From NCBI RefSeq assembly GCF_031456295.1, contig NZ_JAVDUJ010000001.1, positions 1 to 64,000 of the forward strand: a stretch of 64,000 bases of DNA, in the 5' to 3' direction. Of the stretch, positions 6,720-15,558 are shown piece after piece. The notes below the pieces were generated by a model. That model was not told the DNA's origin and searched no databases. It was given only the letters and a program-made list of their open reading frames with translations. Source of the DNA: Arcanobacterium_A hippocoleae. GTDB taxonomy: Bacteria > Actinomycetota > Actinomycetes > Actinomycetales > Actinomycetaceae. The translations under genes and the position numbers were made by a program. The first letter of the stretch is position 1. Every line of letters starts with the position of its first letter.

Positions 6720-8583
6720 CGGGTTCCTCCGTGTCGATGATGTCCTCGTCGTGGATGTCTTCGAGGAAGCCGTAGCGGCCGTGACTTTCTTGTTTGGTGA
6801 AGTAAATCAGGTTGCAACGGGATTGCAGTTTGGTGATGTCGGGCATGTATTTGATGTTGTCGACAATGATCATCTGACCGAGATCTTGACGCTCGGTCAG
6901 GAAGTCATACAGGGCTATCGGGATGGTCTCTCGGGCTTCTTGAAGCTCGGGATCGAGCTGCGGGTCATCGAGACCAAGGAGCGGAGTGTCGATCATGAGG
7001 ACACCTGGGCTGTGCATGGCAGCCTCTGAGGCGAAGTATTCGCGCAGCGTGAGCAGCACCGCTGTGTTCACGAACGAACGGTAGCCCTTGCCTTGCTTGC
7101 TTTTCGTTTTCCCGTTGACCACGCCATCAAACAGTTCACGCGAGAACGTTGCACGGTCAAGACGCGGGAACGCACACGCCCCAAGAGTGTCGAGCAAGCC
7201 TTCGCTCATCTTTTCCCAAAACGATTCCGGGAACTCATTGGTGGCATTGAAATTACCTTTGGGGAACGTCTTAGCTTGGCGCTCAGCGATTTCTTGCTCG
7301 ATCGCTGTTTTGCGCTCGCGGAGTTCTTCCAGTTCGGTTTGCATCGCAACGACTGCATTGTTGGCGGCAATGCTGGATGCGAGGGCATGTAGTTGCGGGC
7401 GTAGCTGGTTTTCAATGTGTTCTGTAATGCGCCGGGAGTGGAAGGCTAGTTGTTGTTCTTCTGCAACGAGTGGTGCGTGTTCGGTTTCCATTTGGGTGAT
7501 CGTCTGGCGTAGCCCGTCAAGCCTGGTGAGAAGGTTTTGCCGCTCGCGCGGATCAGGTTCAGCCGCGGCAGGCGTCTTGTCTGCTGGCAGGGTTTGCTCA
7601 CAGATGGGACACGATTCAGGTGCGGGGATAGCACTGGTAAGCACGTGGCCTTCGTGAACGAAGTCGAAACGGTCGATTTTGGCTTGGTAGGAGGACGCGA
7701 GTTCTTCGTAGCGATGCCGAAGCGCGCCAGATTCGGCTAACTGGTCACGGATTTCTTGGAGCCGGGAGGCTACCTGTTCACCTTCACGTGCAGCGTTCTC
7801 AATGAGCGTGTTGACGTGTGCGACCTGTGCAGATAGTTCGTCGATAGTGCGTTGGGCTTGGTCGGGGTTGCTGGTTTCGAGGGCTGCTTCGAGGGTATCG
7901 ATGCGTTGGCGTAGCTCGTCTGGTTTTGGAGTCAGGTAGTCGATGATCGCGTTGTTTCGTAGCTTCTTGGTTTCGTTGTTCTCCTCGCGTGCGTATGCGG
8001 CGTAGTCCTTGTCGGTGATGAACGCTGCGAGCGTGCATTTAGCGGCGGTGTGTGCCGTGTTTTGCTCTGGTAGGAGGATAGGGGCTTTCTTGGTGATGTT
8101 GTCTTCGTCAGCGTAGAACGCGTGGGAAACTGTGCGCCATGTTAGGTTTTGAACGTCGTAGTTCTGGTTCTTGATGACCTTGAGTTCATCAGGATTCTCG
8201 AACCCTGCTAGGCGCAGCCACAGGGAGTTGAGTAGCGCCCTGTTTTTGGTCTTGTTGAGCCGGTATTGTCCTGATGGGATCCGTTTGTCGGTGCTCGTAA
8301 CGTCGACGATGGTGTGGCCTTGCCCGATTGGGCGTGTGAGCGTTAGTTGTCCGAACGGGGTGCGTAGCCCCATGCGTACTTCGGTGTATCCGGACTGCTC
8401 GTCGATGGCGAAATCCTTGGTGGCCGCGCCGAACATGTAGTCGATTGATTGCAAGACCCAGGATTTTCCGGTGTTTGATGGCCCGCACACGATATTGAGG
8501 CCGTCGGTGAGGTTGATGCGGGAGTCTTCGCGGGTGGGGTGTCCTGCCACCGTGATGTGAGTAATCCAAAAGCCTGGTTTCAT
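6709..8583 (-). CDS. ABC-3C system SMC-like ATPase with zinc hook
   Basis: 624 aa, Rad50/SbcC/SMC-like. Walker A GPSNTGKSW lies at ~34-42. Two long coiled-coil arms span ~190-300 and ~345-440, with a CPIC zinc-hook-like motif between them (~322-326). The Walker B and D-loop region GVLMIDTPLLGLDD is at ~535-548. Proteins of this build (DUF3732-like) are the ATPase of ABC-three-component conflict systems, thought to sense foreign nucleic acid and drive a partner effector. The ATG overlaps the stop of the upstream middle-component gene. The C-terminal end is very acidic. It is likely a cytoplasmic DNA-binding machine. Subtype assignment is by recognition of the family, not a search. Confidence 0.8.
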   Translation of the reverse strand: MKPGFWITHITVAGHPTREDSRINLTDGLNIVCGPSNTGKSWVLQSIDYMFGAATKDFAIDEQSGYTEVRMGLRTPFGQLTLTRPIGQGHTIVDVTSTDKRIPSGQYRLNKTKNRALLNSLWLRLAGFENPDELKVIKNQNYDVQNLTWRTVSHAFYADEDNITKKAPILLPEQNTAHTAAKCTLAAFITDKDYAAYAREENNETKKLRNNAIIDYLTPKPDELRQRIDTLEAALETSNPDQAQRTIDELSAQVAHVNTLIENAAREGEQVASRLQEIRDQLAESGALRHRYEELASSYQAKIDRFDFVHEGHVLTSAIPAPESCPICEQTLPADKTPAAAEPDPRERQNLLTRLDGLRQTITQMETEHAPLVAEEQQLAFHSRRITEHIENQLRPQLHALASSIAANNAVVAMQTELEELRERKTAIEQEIAERQAKTFPKGNFNATNEFPESFWEKMSEGLLDTLGACAFPRLDRATFSRELFDGVVNGKTKSKQGKGYRSFVNTAVLLTLREYFASEAAMHSPGVLMIDTPLLGLDDPQLDPELQEARETIPIALYDFLTERQDLGQMIIVDNIKYMPDITKLQSRCNLIYFTKQESHGRYGFLEDIHDEDIIDTEEPDAQ

Positions 8584-9026
8584 CGGGACTCTCCTGGGGT
8601 GGCTGCGGTGAGAATGAATGATGTGAGCGTGTTGGTGTCTTGGTCGTCGACACGCTCAATGGTCTCCAGCGCGGCGTTGAAAAAGTCCGTGGCGTATTGG
8701 GTGCTGAGCCGGTTAACCAGCGTGGCGCCTTCGTCACTGATGACGAAGCGTCCATGCCCGTTGTCCTGGGTGTAGTGGACGAGCCCTTGGATGGTCATGT
8801 GCTGCAAGGCTTGGGTCATGAGGTTGGTGCGGGCGTTCAGTTCGCCGGAGGCGAGCCGGTGGGTGCCGTTCACGTTCGTTTCGCCCAGACCGAAGGTGTG
8901 TGCATTGACGGTGAGCGTGTCAAGGCATGCCAAGTAGTCCACGTCGGTTGGCTCGTCGAGAAGGAATAGGAAGATCAGGGCGCGAAGCTCGGCTTCGAAG
9001 CTGGTATCGAGGGCTGAAAGTCTCAT
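8580..9026 (-). CDS. ABC-3C system middle component
   Basis: 148 aa, predicted winged-helix-like small protein. It fits the ABC-3C middle component by size, by position between the large partner and the ATPase, and by its helical N-terminus (ALIFLFLLDEPTDVDYLACLD is nearby). I start at the ATG at 9026, which overlaps the stop of the preceding gene as ATGA; an upstream in-frame start at 9038 would overlap more. Its own stop overlaps the ATPase start the same way, giving a coupled three-gene unit. These components probably bridge the ATPase and effector. Confidence 0.7.
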   Translation of the reverse strand: MRLSALDTSFEAELRALIFLFLLDEPTDVDYLACLDTLTVNAHTFGLGETNVNGTHRLASGELNARTNLMTQALQHMTIQGLVHYTQDNGHGRFVISDEGATLVNRLSTQYATDFFNAALETIERVDDQDTNTLTSFILTAATPGESR

Positions 9027-10018
9027 GCGTCCACCCACGACAATCTGCCTTGTGCGGCCAGTTCATGACATGAGCCTTTACGACTCCACACGTCGATAAG
9101 GGTGATGATTTGATCGAGCCGCTGACGATCGAGTTGGACTTGAACAGCTTGGGCTAGGGTGGCCAGGAGCCGTTCGACACCGTTTGGGTAGGTGCGCAGG
9201 TTTGTGTCGGTGACTCCGGCGTGCATGCTGTCAAGGAACTCGTCGAACATTGCCTTGCCGTTATGGATACAGCTCCATGAGGCTTCTCGTACCCATTCGG
9301 CGCTGTAGAACGCTTTGCGTTGGTCTTGGAAATGAGCCGACCAGCGTGGCGGAATATCGTCAATCACCGGTTCTAGATTGCTGGTGGGCAATCCTTCGCA
9401 GTAGGCGTGCAGTAAGGCGGCGACGTAGATGAGTTCGTCGGGCTGAATATGTTCGGGAACGTCCTTTTTCGGTGGAAGCCCCACTGATTGATCGCCAAGG
9501 CGCAGCCGGTTGGTTTTCTCATCAATATACGGAGCAACCGACTGCGGGGCGGGTGTGGGCAGGTTGAGCGAAACCTCGAGTGGTGACGGGGCGGTGTCGC
9601 GGATAGAGACGAGGACTTCGCGGATGAGCGCACCGAGACCACGTCCAACATTGCCTTTGTTGATTCTCGCATCGATATGGTGCAACCTGTCGGCGAGTTC
9701 ATTGAGAACGGGCTCTTGATACCAGTCGAGCAGGTTCGAGGAGAATTCTTCTTCATCCCACCTTCCAGCAAGTTCACCTGCAAAGTCCGGCTTCATCGGA
9801 TACGAGCCGTTCGCATACCCCTTCCACGTGGAAACGGCACGCAGCTCGATAGCTGTCCGTTCATCACCCGTGTCAGGTGCTGGTACGAGTCCCAGGTCGA
9901 TGACGAATGCGGTGAACTCGCCAAGCTTGCGGGTGCCTTTCATCATTGGACGAAGCGCATCGACGAGTTGCGTGAAGTTATTCTTCTCGCCCAATTTCAC
10001 CTCCGCAATCGCGTTCAA
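9023..10018 (-). CDS. ABC-3C system large partner (effector or CTD component)
   Basis: 331 aa, first gene of the minus-strand operon. It lacks an obvious catalytic motif. The N-terminal region is small and basic, the middle is Pro-rich (LPTPAPQSVAPY, ~145-156), and the C-terminus is helical (~190-331). Position and size match the third ABC-3C component, which usually carries the effector or its docking domain. The start is uncertain: the open frame begins with TTG at 10018, but GCGGAGGTGAAA just before an in-frame TTG at 9994 suggests the true start is there (323 aa). The stop is shared with the next start (ATGA). Confidence 0.6.
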   Translation of the reverse strand: MNAIAEVKLGEKNNFTQLVDALRPMMKGTRKLGEFTAFVIDLGLVPAPDTGDERTAIELRAVSTWKGYANGSYPMKPDFAGELAGRWDEEEFSSNLLDWYQEPVLNELADRLHHIDARINKGNVGRGLGALIREVLVSIRDTAPSPLEVSLNLPTPAPQSVAPYIDEKTNRLRLGDQSVGLPPKKDVPEHIQPDELIYVAALLHAYCEGLPTSNLEPVIDDIPPRWSAHFQDQRKAFYSAEWVREASWSCIHNGKAMFDEFLDSMHAGVTDTNLRTYPNGVERLLATLAQAVQVQLDRQRLDQIITLIDVWSRKGSCHELAAQGRLSWVDA

Positions 10019-10142
10019 TCGCTGTCAATCGGTTGACCATCGCCTACTCACGCGCAGATTCGTTTAATGGAAATGCAAGAGCGGAACGAGTGACAACATC
10101 CTTTCTGATTATACAGTCTCGCTTCACTCTTGGCGTGTTCAT

Positions 10143-10158
10143 CTACGCGAACGCGTAG
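10143..10158. promoter_or_regulatory. Operator-like 7-bp palindrome in the divergent region
   Basis: CTACGCG-AA-CGCGTAG is a perfect 7+2+7 inverted repeat. It lies in the 180-bp space between the defence operon start (leftward) and the first prophage gene (rightward), about 40 bp before that gene. The position suits a repressor binding site controlling one or both units. The binding protein is unknown; the HTH at 6474-6719 is a candidate. Confidence 0.5.
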
Positions 10159-10197
10159 TCGTGTCGCAACGAGCGTGGGCAGGAGGTGAGAAGAGAC

Positions 10198-10341
10198 ATG
10201 GGTAAACGAAACATGAAGCAGACGTCTCGGCTGGTAGCCACCAAGGCATCGGCACTTCTGCGCGATGGCCGAACCTCAGCCAGGACGAAGTCCGTAGCAG
10301 GCTCCGCGCTGGCCCAAGCCAAGCCGCGTAAGGGCAAGTAA
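10198..10341 (+). CDS. Small basic phage protein, 47 aa
   Basis: A short frame with a strong ribosome site (AGGAGGTGAGAAGAGAC then ATG). The product begins MGKRNMKQTSRLVATKASAL, contains LLRDGRTSARTKSVAGSALA and ends in a basic tail. The pattern of alternating small, basic and Ala residues with DGRTS and AGSAL blocks occurs in small hypothetical proteins of many phages and bacteria; I know of no function. It is the first rightward gene after the defence operon and probably leads the early transcript. Confidence 0.75.
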   Translation: MGKRNMKQTSRLVATKASALLRDGRTSARTKSVAGSALAQAKPRKGK

Positions 10342-10627
10342 CACCCTCGCTGGTGTTTCGCAGCGCGGTCGACAGCCGCGAAACACTCTCTCATTTTCCT
10401 TTTCGGCGATGCCGCACCGGTCAACCGGCACGCTGAAACCTTTCTCCTACTTTTCCGCATGCGCAGAGCCGTATTCGGGAAGACCACCGTTGAGCGCTTG
10501 ACGGGCACCACCTCAATCCGGGTTTAACCCGGCGGGGCTGGTGCCCGTCACTGCATCCGCTCAACATTTCGGTCTTCTCTCGGCAGTCCTCAACGGGGTC
10601 TCCCTTTACAAGAAGGGAACCCCACTC
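10342..10627 (+). promoter_or_regulatory. Heavily structured leader with masked ribosome site
   Basis: This 286-nt non-coding stretch is packed with hairpins. TGTTTCGC...GCGAAACA lies near 10353-10386, and CCGGT-CA-ACCGG near 10420. A long two-tier stem pairs GACGGGCACCA (10500-10510) with TGGTGCCCGTC (10539-10549) around an inner CCGGGTT-T-AACCCGG (10518-10532). Last, GGGGTCTCCCTT pairs with AAGGGAACCCC, which contains the likely ribosome site of the next gene. Such density suggests translational or transcriptional control of the sigma-like gene. It shares no conserved head with the three leaders at 16664, 24777 and 53267. Confidence 0.6.
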
Positions 10628-11158
10628 ATGGGATTCATTACCTATACGTCTGTTGTCGGTGATCCGATCGTTGTTGAAGCTGAGGATCGGTGGGTTGAGA
10701 TCGTCACTGATCTTGACCGGGCTGAATACAACAACGAACACGGATATCACCGTCAAGACCGTAAAGGCGTCAAGTTCTGCTCGTGGGATGCCTACAACTC
10801 CTACGGCAACCAGGAAGCCGGATCCACGCCGTCAGCCGAAGACATCGTATGCGAGAACGAAACCGCCACTGAACAAGAGCACCTTCTCCAGGCCGTTGGC
10901 GAGTTGCTGGTCGAGCTCATCAAGAAGCTGCCGCCTGCGCAGCGGGAAGTGTTCATCGCCATCCGTGTCCAACAGCGGCCTGCAGTGGAGGTGGCCGCTG
11001 CCCGTGGCGTGTCAAAAGCGGCGATCTCGAAAACGTTGAAGAAAGCCACTGAACACCTGCGTGAGGGACTGATCGCGGCAGGGGTTAACTCCAGCGATCT
11101 TCATGGCCTCCCTATGAGCGAGGCACACGGCACCGCTCAGGAAGGAACGAACAAATGA
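10628..11158 (+). CDS. Sigma-70 region 4-like DNA-binding protein
   Basis: 176 aa from the ATG at 10628 (MGFITYTSVVGDP). An in-frame frame upstream to 10541 lies inside the structured leader and is unlikely. Residues ~100-150 form a region-4 helix-turn-helix: KKLPPAQREVFIAIRVQQ, then VEVAAARGVSKAAISKTLKK. Regions 2 and 3 are absent, so it is not a full sigma factor. It more likely acts as a phage early regulator or ArpU-like activator. The ribosome site lies in a hairpin arm, suggesting tight control. The stop overlaps the next start. Confidence 0.75.
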   Translation: MGFITYTSVVGDPIVVEAEDRWVEIVTDLDRAEYNNEHGYHRQDRKGVKFCSWDAYNSYGNQEAGSTPSAEDIVCENETATEQEHLLQAVGELLVELIKKLPPAQREVFIAIRVQQRPAVEVAAARGVSKAAISKTLKKATEHLREGLIAAGVNSSDLHGLPMSEAHGTAQEGTNK

Positions 11159-11406
11159 GTACCAAGCTCAAGCTCAAGATCGGCAAAAACCCCAACCCCG
11201 ATGCGGCACTGTCGGCAAAGGAAATCCGAGTCACCACGCGGATGCTGCGCGCCATCTTCGGCACCACCACACCGCTCCACAAGATGGCGATCCTCCTGCC
11301 CGGATCCGATACCACGAACGTCGAAGTCCAGATCACTGAACCTGATGACGACCTCATGGCCTTGGTAGATGCTCTGGACGGGCGCGCGGGAGGTGGAGGG
11401 CGATGA
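11155..11406 (+). CDS. Hypothetical phage early protein, 83 aa
   Basis: Starts inside the sigma-like gene stop (ATGA overlap) and ends inside the next start. The N-terminus is basic (MSTKLKLKIGKNPNPDAALS) and the middle has a strongly beta pattern (KMAILLPGSDTTNVEVQI). The C-terminus is Gly-rich. I do not recognise it. Coupling places it in the early replication operon. Confidence 0.65.
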   Translation: MSTKLKLKIGKNPNPDAALSAKEIRVTTRMLRAIFGTTTPLHKMAILLPGSDTTNVEVQITEPDDDLMALVDALDGRAGGGGR

Positions 11407-11816
11407 TGGATTTCCAGACACGCAACCAACTAATCGGCGCATGGAACCAGGCTGCCGCCTATGCGTGTGAGCAGGCGCAGGCCCTCGAGGACGACTGGTA
11501 TGAGCAGGTTGAAGACCATGCGGGAATGATCGGTGACCGCCCGATACCAGCTGCACGACTCATCGGCACATCAGAACCAAGCTGTTCCCCAGCGCACGAA
11601 GAAACACCAGACATGTCTCCAGTTGCGGAGCCTGAACCTGCGGTGACGTTGGAGGACGTGCGCGGCGTGCTCGCTGAGGTCTCGGCGCAAGGTCACACGG
11701 CAAAGATTCGCGAGCTGATTGTTGCCACCGGCGCGGACAAGCTCTCGGCGGTTGACCCGTCGAAGTACGGCTGGCTTCTTGAGCGGGCGAAGGAGATTGC
11801 TGATGGCACCGTCTGA
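11403..11816 (+). CDS. Hypothetical phage early protein, 137 aa
   Basis: Acidic protein. Its N-terminal half is helical and aromatic (GAWNQAAAYACEQAQALEDD), then comes a Pro/Glu-rich linker (~55-78). The C-terminal ~60 residues (TLEDVRGVLAEVSAQGHTAK, then VDPSKYGWLLERAKEI) resemble small rRNA- or DNA-repair-associated phage domains often found next to DUF2800 proteins. It overlaps both neighbours. Function unknown, probably an accessory of the DUF2800/DUF2815 recombination and replication set. Confidence 0.65.
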   Translation: MMDFQTRNQLIGAWNQAAAYACEQAQALEDDWYEQVEDHAGMIGDRPIPAARLIGTSEPSCSPAHEETPDMSPVAEPEPAVTLEDVRGVLAEVSAQGHTAKIRELIVATGADKLSAVDPSKYGWLLERAKEIADGTV

Positions 11817-12939
11817 TCACGCACTCCTCTCAGCTTCTGGTGCTCACAGGTGGCTCAACTGCACCCCGTCGGCGCGTCTGGAGTCTGATGAGCCGGAGTC
11901 GACGTCGGCTGCGGCCGAACAAGGCACTGTCGCTCACGCGCTGGCTGAGCACAAGCTCCGCCGAGTGTTGAAGCAGCGCTCGAAGCGGCCAGTCTCAACT
12001 TGGGTTGATGACGAGATGGAAACCCTCACGGATGACTATGTGGCGTTCGTGCAAGAACGCATCTCCATCGCCCAAGAATCCTGTGGTGATCCGCAGGTGC
12101 TGATCGAGCAGCGTCTCGACTTCTCCCACATTGTTCCGGGAGGTTTCGGCACCGGCGACTGTGTGATCATCGCCGAACCCACCTTGCAGATCATTGATCT
12201 CAAGTACGGGCAAGGCGTGCTGGTCGAGGCCGCACACAACCCGCAGCTGATGCTCTACGCGCTCGGAGCCGTCCACGTTTTCGGGGACTTGTATGACATC
12301 GAGACCGTAGCGGTGACGATCTACCAGCCTCGCCGGGGCAACGTCGACACCTGGGAAACCTCCGTCGCAGACCTCCTCGCGTGGGCTGAGACGGAGGTCA
12401 AGCCGAAGGCTGAGCTGGCCTCGGCGGGTGGGGGCGAGTTTTGTCCAGGCTCGTGGTGCCAGTTCTGTCGCATCGCACCGACGTGTCGGGCACGAGCCGA
12501 AGCCAACCTCACCCTGGCAAAGCACGAGTTCGCCCCACCGGCCGAGCTGTCTGATGTGGAGATCTCGGATGTGCTGGCTCGGATTCCGGATTTGAAGTCT
12601 TGGGCAGCCGACGTGGAGGCCTACGCGCTCTCGAAGGCCGTCAATCAAGGCGTGGTCTTTGAGGGGTTCAAGCTCGTCGCTGGACGTTCTGTACGCAAAT
12701 ACACCTCCGAAACCGACGTGGCTGCGGCGGCTGAGGCGGCTGGATATAGGGACATTTATGATCGCAAGCTCATCACGCTCACGGCAATGGAACGGCTCAT
12801 GGGTAAACCCGCCTTCAACGAGATCCTCGGCGATCTCGTGACTAAGCCTGCCGGCAAACCAACCCTGGTCCCTGCATCCGACAAACGGCCGTCGCTCGAC
12901 CTGGTGAGTGCGGCCACCGATTTTCAAACAAACAAGTAA
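11803..12939 (+). CDS. DUF2800 phage nuclease-like protein
   Basis: 378 aa from the ATG at 11803 (MAPSDHALLSASGAHRWLNC); earlier in-frame Mets lie inside the previous gene. The family is a Cas4/RecB-like PD-(D/E)XK fold. Visible are the N-terminal SxAxRWLNCxxS block, then GTGDCVIIAEPTLQIIDLKY with the active-site D...DLKY, and a Cys cluster at the C-terminal side (FCPGSWCQFCRIAPTC), suggesting an iron-sulfur cluster. In siphophages it sits beside DUF2815 and DNA polymerase and probably acts in DNA end processing or recombination. Confidence 0.85.
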   Translation: MAPSDHALLSASGAHRWLNCTPSARLESDEPESTSAAAEQGTVAHALAEHKLRRVLKQRSKRPVSTWVDDEMETLTDDYVAFVQERISIAQESCGDPQVLIEQRLDFSHIVPGGFGTGDCVIIAEPTLQIIDLKYGQGVLVEAAHNPQLMLYALGAVHVFGDLYDIETVAVTIYQPRRGNVDTWETSVADLLAWAETEVKPKAELASAGGGEFCPGSWCQFCRIAPTCRARAEANLTLAKHEFAPPAELSDVEISDVLARIPDLKSWAADVEAYALSKAVNQGVVFEGFKLVAGRSVRKYTSETDVAAAAEAAGYRDIYDRKLITLTAMERLMGKPAFNEILGDLVTKPAGKPTLVPASDKRPSLDLVSAATDFQTNK

Positions 12940-12961
12940 CTAGTAGAAAGCAGAAAAGATT

Positions 12962-13513
12962 ATGACTACTCAGAATCCGACCCGTATTGTCACCGGCGAA
13001 GTACGCCTGTCCTATGCCCATGTGTGGGAGCCGAACTCCATCCAAGGCGGAAAACCCAAGTACTCCGTCTCCCTCATTATCCCCAAATCCGACACCGCCA
13101 CGATTGCGGCTATTGAGAAGGCCGTGGATGCCGCCATCGAGGCCGGGATCGGGAAGTTTGGCGGGAAGCGACCCAACAAGGCCGCCCTCAAGTTGCCGCT
13201 GCGTGATGGGGATATTGAGCGTGACGACGAAGCCTACAAGGGCGCCTACTTCCTCAACGCCAACTCCCTGACGGCTCCGCAGATCGTCGACGAGCATGTG
13301 GCACCGATTCTTGATCGTGCCGAGGTCTACTCAGGCTGCTACGCCCGCGTTTCCTTGAGTTTCTATGCGTTTAACACGAATGGCAACCGTGGCATCGCCT
13401 GCGGACTGGGGAACATTCAAAAGACCCGTGACGGTGAGAGCCTTGGCGGCGGGCGTGTCTCGGCTGAGACCGACTTCGGTGCCTTCGCCGCTGATGACGA
13501 CTTCCTGAACTAA
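12962..13513 (+). CDS. DUF2815 single-strand DNA-binding-like protein
   Basis: 183 aa. It begins TRIVTGEVRLSYAHVWEP and has the family's KYSVSLIIPKSD strand and the Y-rich C-terminal half (YSGCYARVSLSFYAFN). The tail is acidic (FGAFAADDDFLN), like the C-terminal tip of single-strand binding proteins that docks replication partners. Lies 22 bp after the DUF2800 gene and before the polymerase, a common phage order. Probably coats DNA in replication or annealing. Confidence 0.85.
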   Translation: MTTQNPTRIVTGEVRLSYAHVWEPNSIQGGKPKYSVSLIIPKSDTATIAAIEKAVDAAIEAGIGKFGGKRPNKAALKLPLRDGDIERDDEAYKGAYFLNANSLTAPQIVDEHVAPILDRAEVYSGCYARVSLSFYAFNTNGNRGIACGLGNIQKTRDGESLGGGRVSAETDFGAFAADDDFLN

Positions 13514-13590
13514 CCATCCCCACACGTGGAGGAAACCAGCACATGCCGTTGGTTCCCTCCACTTTTCCTCTATGTGAAAGGAACCTCGTC

Positions 13591-15558
13591 ATGCGAACAC
13601 TCTTCTGCGATATCGAATCTTTCAGCCCCGCCCAACTCGCCAAGACAGGCGTCTACCCGTATGCCGACCACCCCGACTTCGCCCTGCTACTCTTCGGATA
13701 TTCGGTCGACGGCGGCCCGGTCGAAGTGGTGGATCTTGCCAGCGGCGAGACCCTGCCCGATGAGGTTCTCGCAGCACTGGTGGATCCGGATGTGGTCAAG
13801 TGGGCGCATAACGCCGCCTTCGAACGTGTCTGCTTGTCCGCTTGGCTACGAGCGCATCATCCAGAGCTTCTCGCTGATGGGTTTCTTGGCCCAAGGCAGT
13901 GGCGGTGCACCATGATCTGGTCGACCTACCTTGGTCTGCCGATGAGCCTCGACGCGGTTGCCACCGTCCTCAAACTCGACGTCCAAAAAGACACAGTAGG
14001 CAAGAAGCTGATAAAGCAGTTCTGCACACCCGCCACACCCTCAGTCCTGAACGGCGGCAAACGCAGGAACCCACCATCAGCTGACCCGACCGGGTGGGCG
14101 CGGTTCATCGAGTACAACCGGCGCGACGTCGAAGTCGAGCTCGCCATCCACGAGCGGCTCTCATCATTCCCGATGCCCGATGACGAGTGGGACACCTACA
14201 CGCTCGACCAACGCATTAATGATGCTGGGATTCTTCTCGACCACACGCTGGTCGATCACGCGGTTGCCGTCGACGATCATCACCGCAACGCGACACTCGC
14301 TCGGGCACAGACATTGACCGGGCTGGAGAACCCGAACTCACCCATCCAGCTGAAGGACTGGCTCACCACCCACGGCTGCCACATCGACTCACTCGCCAAG
14401 GCTGACGTCGATGCCGCCCTTGACACCGCGACCGGTGAGGTGAAAGAAGTCCTCGGACTCCGTGGTGATCTGGCGAAATCGAGCGTGAAGAAATACCAGG
14501 CGATGCACAACGTCGCAGGATCCGATGGCCGGGCGCGCGGGCTTATCCAGTTCTACGGCGCAGGACGTACCGGACGTTTCGCCGGACGCCTCGTCCAAGT
14601 CCAAAACCTCCCGAGGAACTATCTGCCTGATCTCGACCAAGCACGAACCTTGGTCAGAGTGGGTGATCTTGATGCGCTTGAGCTGCTGTATGACTCCGTG
14701 CCCGACACTCTCTCGCAGTTGATCCGCACCGCCTTCATCCCTAGTACCGGCAATCGGTTTATTGTCGCGGACTTCTCTGCAATCGAGGCGCGCGTGATTG
14801 CCTGGCTCGCAGGAGAAACCACCACCCTCCAGGCCTTCCGTGAGGGCAAAGACCTCTACTGCGAAACCGCCTCCCGCATGTTCGGCGTCCCAGTAGAAAA
14901 ACACGGCATCAACGCCGAGCTTCGCCAGAAGGGGAAGATTGCGGTGCTCGCCTGTGGTTATGGCGGCTCTGTTGGTGCGCTGAAAGCTATGGGTGCCCTG
15001 CACATGGGACTCGCCGAGCATGAGCTCAAACCGGTCGTCGATGCCTGGCGGCAAGCTAATCCACATACTGTGCAGCTCTGGGCCGACGTTGAAGAAGCCG
15101 TGATTGCCGCGATCTCGTCGCGCCAGCCGATTCGACTACGGAATCTGCGCTTTAGTGTTGAGTCTGGGATTCTCTTCATCGAACTACCATCCGGTAGACG
15201 GTTGGCGTATGTGCAGCCGCGTCTGGGCGAGAACCGTTGGGGCGGTACCTCCATCACCTACACCGGCACCACCACTGCACGGCGCTGGGGACAACTCGAA
15301 ACCTACGGTGGAAAACTCGTCGAGAATATCGTCCAGGCGATCGCTCGTGACCTGCTCGTCACTGGCATGCACGCAGTCGCCAAGGCGGGGCATCGGATTG
15401 TGATGCATGTTCATGACGAAATCGTCATCGATGAACCCACAAACTCGGACTTCACCGTCGCCGATGCGTGTGAGTTAATGTCCACGCTCCCAGCATGGGC
15501 GGAAGGCCTTCCGCTGGATGCGGATGGGTATGAGTGTGCCTATTACCGCAAGGATTAA
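13591..15558 (+). CDS. Phage DNA polymerase, family A
   Basis: 655 aa from the ATG at 13591, preceded by GAAAGGAACC. The N-terminal 3'-5' exonuclease begins LFCDIESFSPA (the D-x-E pair), with later exonuclease blocks near NAAFERVCLSAW and FIEYNRRDVEVE. The polymerase domain shows GRTGRFAGRLVQVQNLPR, then FIVADFSAIEARVIAWLAGE (motif A), then GKIAVLACGYGGSVGALKAM (motif B) and IVMHVHDEIVIDEP (motif C with HDE). All catalytic residues are present. It is the replicative enzyme of the phage and closes the first early gene block. Confidence 0.95.
   Translation: MRTLFCDIESFSPAQLAKTGVYPYADHPDFALLLFGYSVDGGPVEVVDLASGETLPDEVLAALVDPDVVKWAHNAAFERVCLSAWLRAHHPELLADGFLGPRQWRCTMIWSTYLGLPMSLDAVATVLKLDVQKDTVGKKLIKQFCTPATPSVLNGGKRRNPPSADPTGWARFIEYNRRDVEVELAIHERLSSFPMPDDEWDTYTLDQRINDAGILLDHTLVDHAVAVDDHHRNATLARAQTLTGLENPNSPIQLKDWLTTHGCHIDSLAKADVDAALDTATGEVKEVLGLRGDLAKSSVKKYQAMHNVAGSDGRARGLIQFYGAGRTGRFAGRLVQVQNLPRNYLPDLDQARTLVRVGDLDALELLYDSVPDTLSQLIRTAFIPSTGNRFIVADFSAIEARVIAWLAGETTTLQAFREGKDLYCETASRMFGVPVEKHGINAELRQKGKIAVLACGYGGSVGALKAMGALHMGLAEHELKPVVDAWRQANPHTVQLWADVEEAVIAAISSRQPIRLRNLRFSVESGILFIELPSGRRLAYVQPRLGENRWGGTSITYTGTTTARRWGQLETYGGKLVENIVQAIARDLLVTGMHAVAKAGHRIVMHVHDEIVIDEPTNSDFTVADACELMSTLPAWAEGLPLDADGYECAYYRKD

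Noticed and set aside
10541..10627. Upstream start of the sigma-like gene
   Set aside because: It would translate the structured leader; the 10628 ATG begins the conserved part.
11995..12927. 310-codon reverse frame
   Set aside because: Antisense shadow of the DUF2800 gene, no family features and no ribosome site.
14389..15066. 225-codon reverse frame
   Set aside because: Antisense to the DNA polymerase catalytic domain; polymerase motifs are intact on the other strand.
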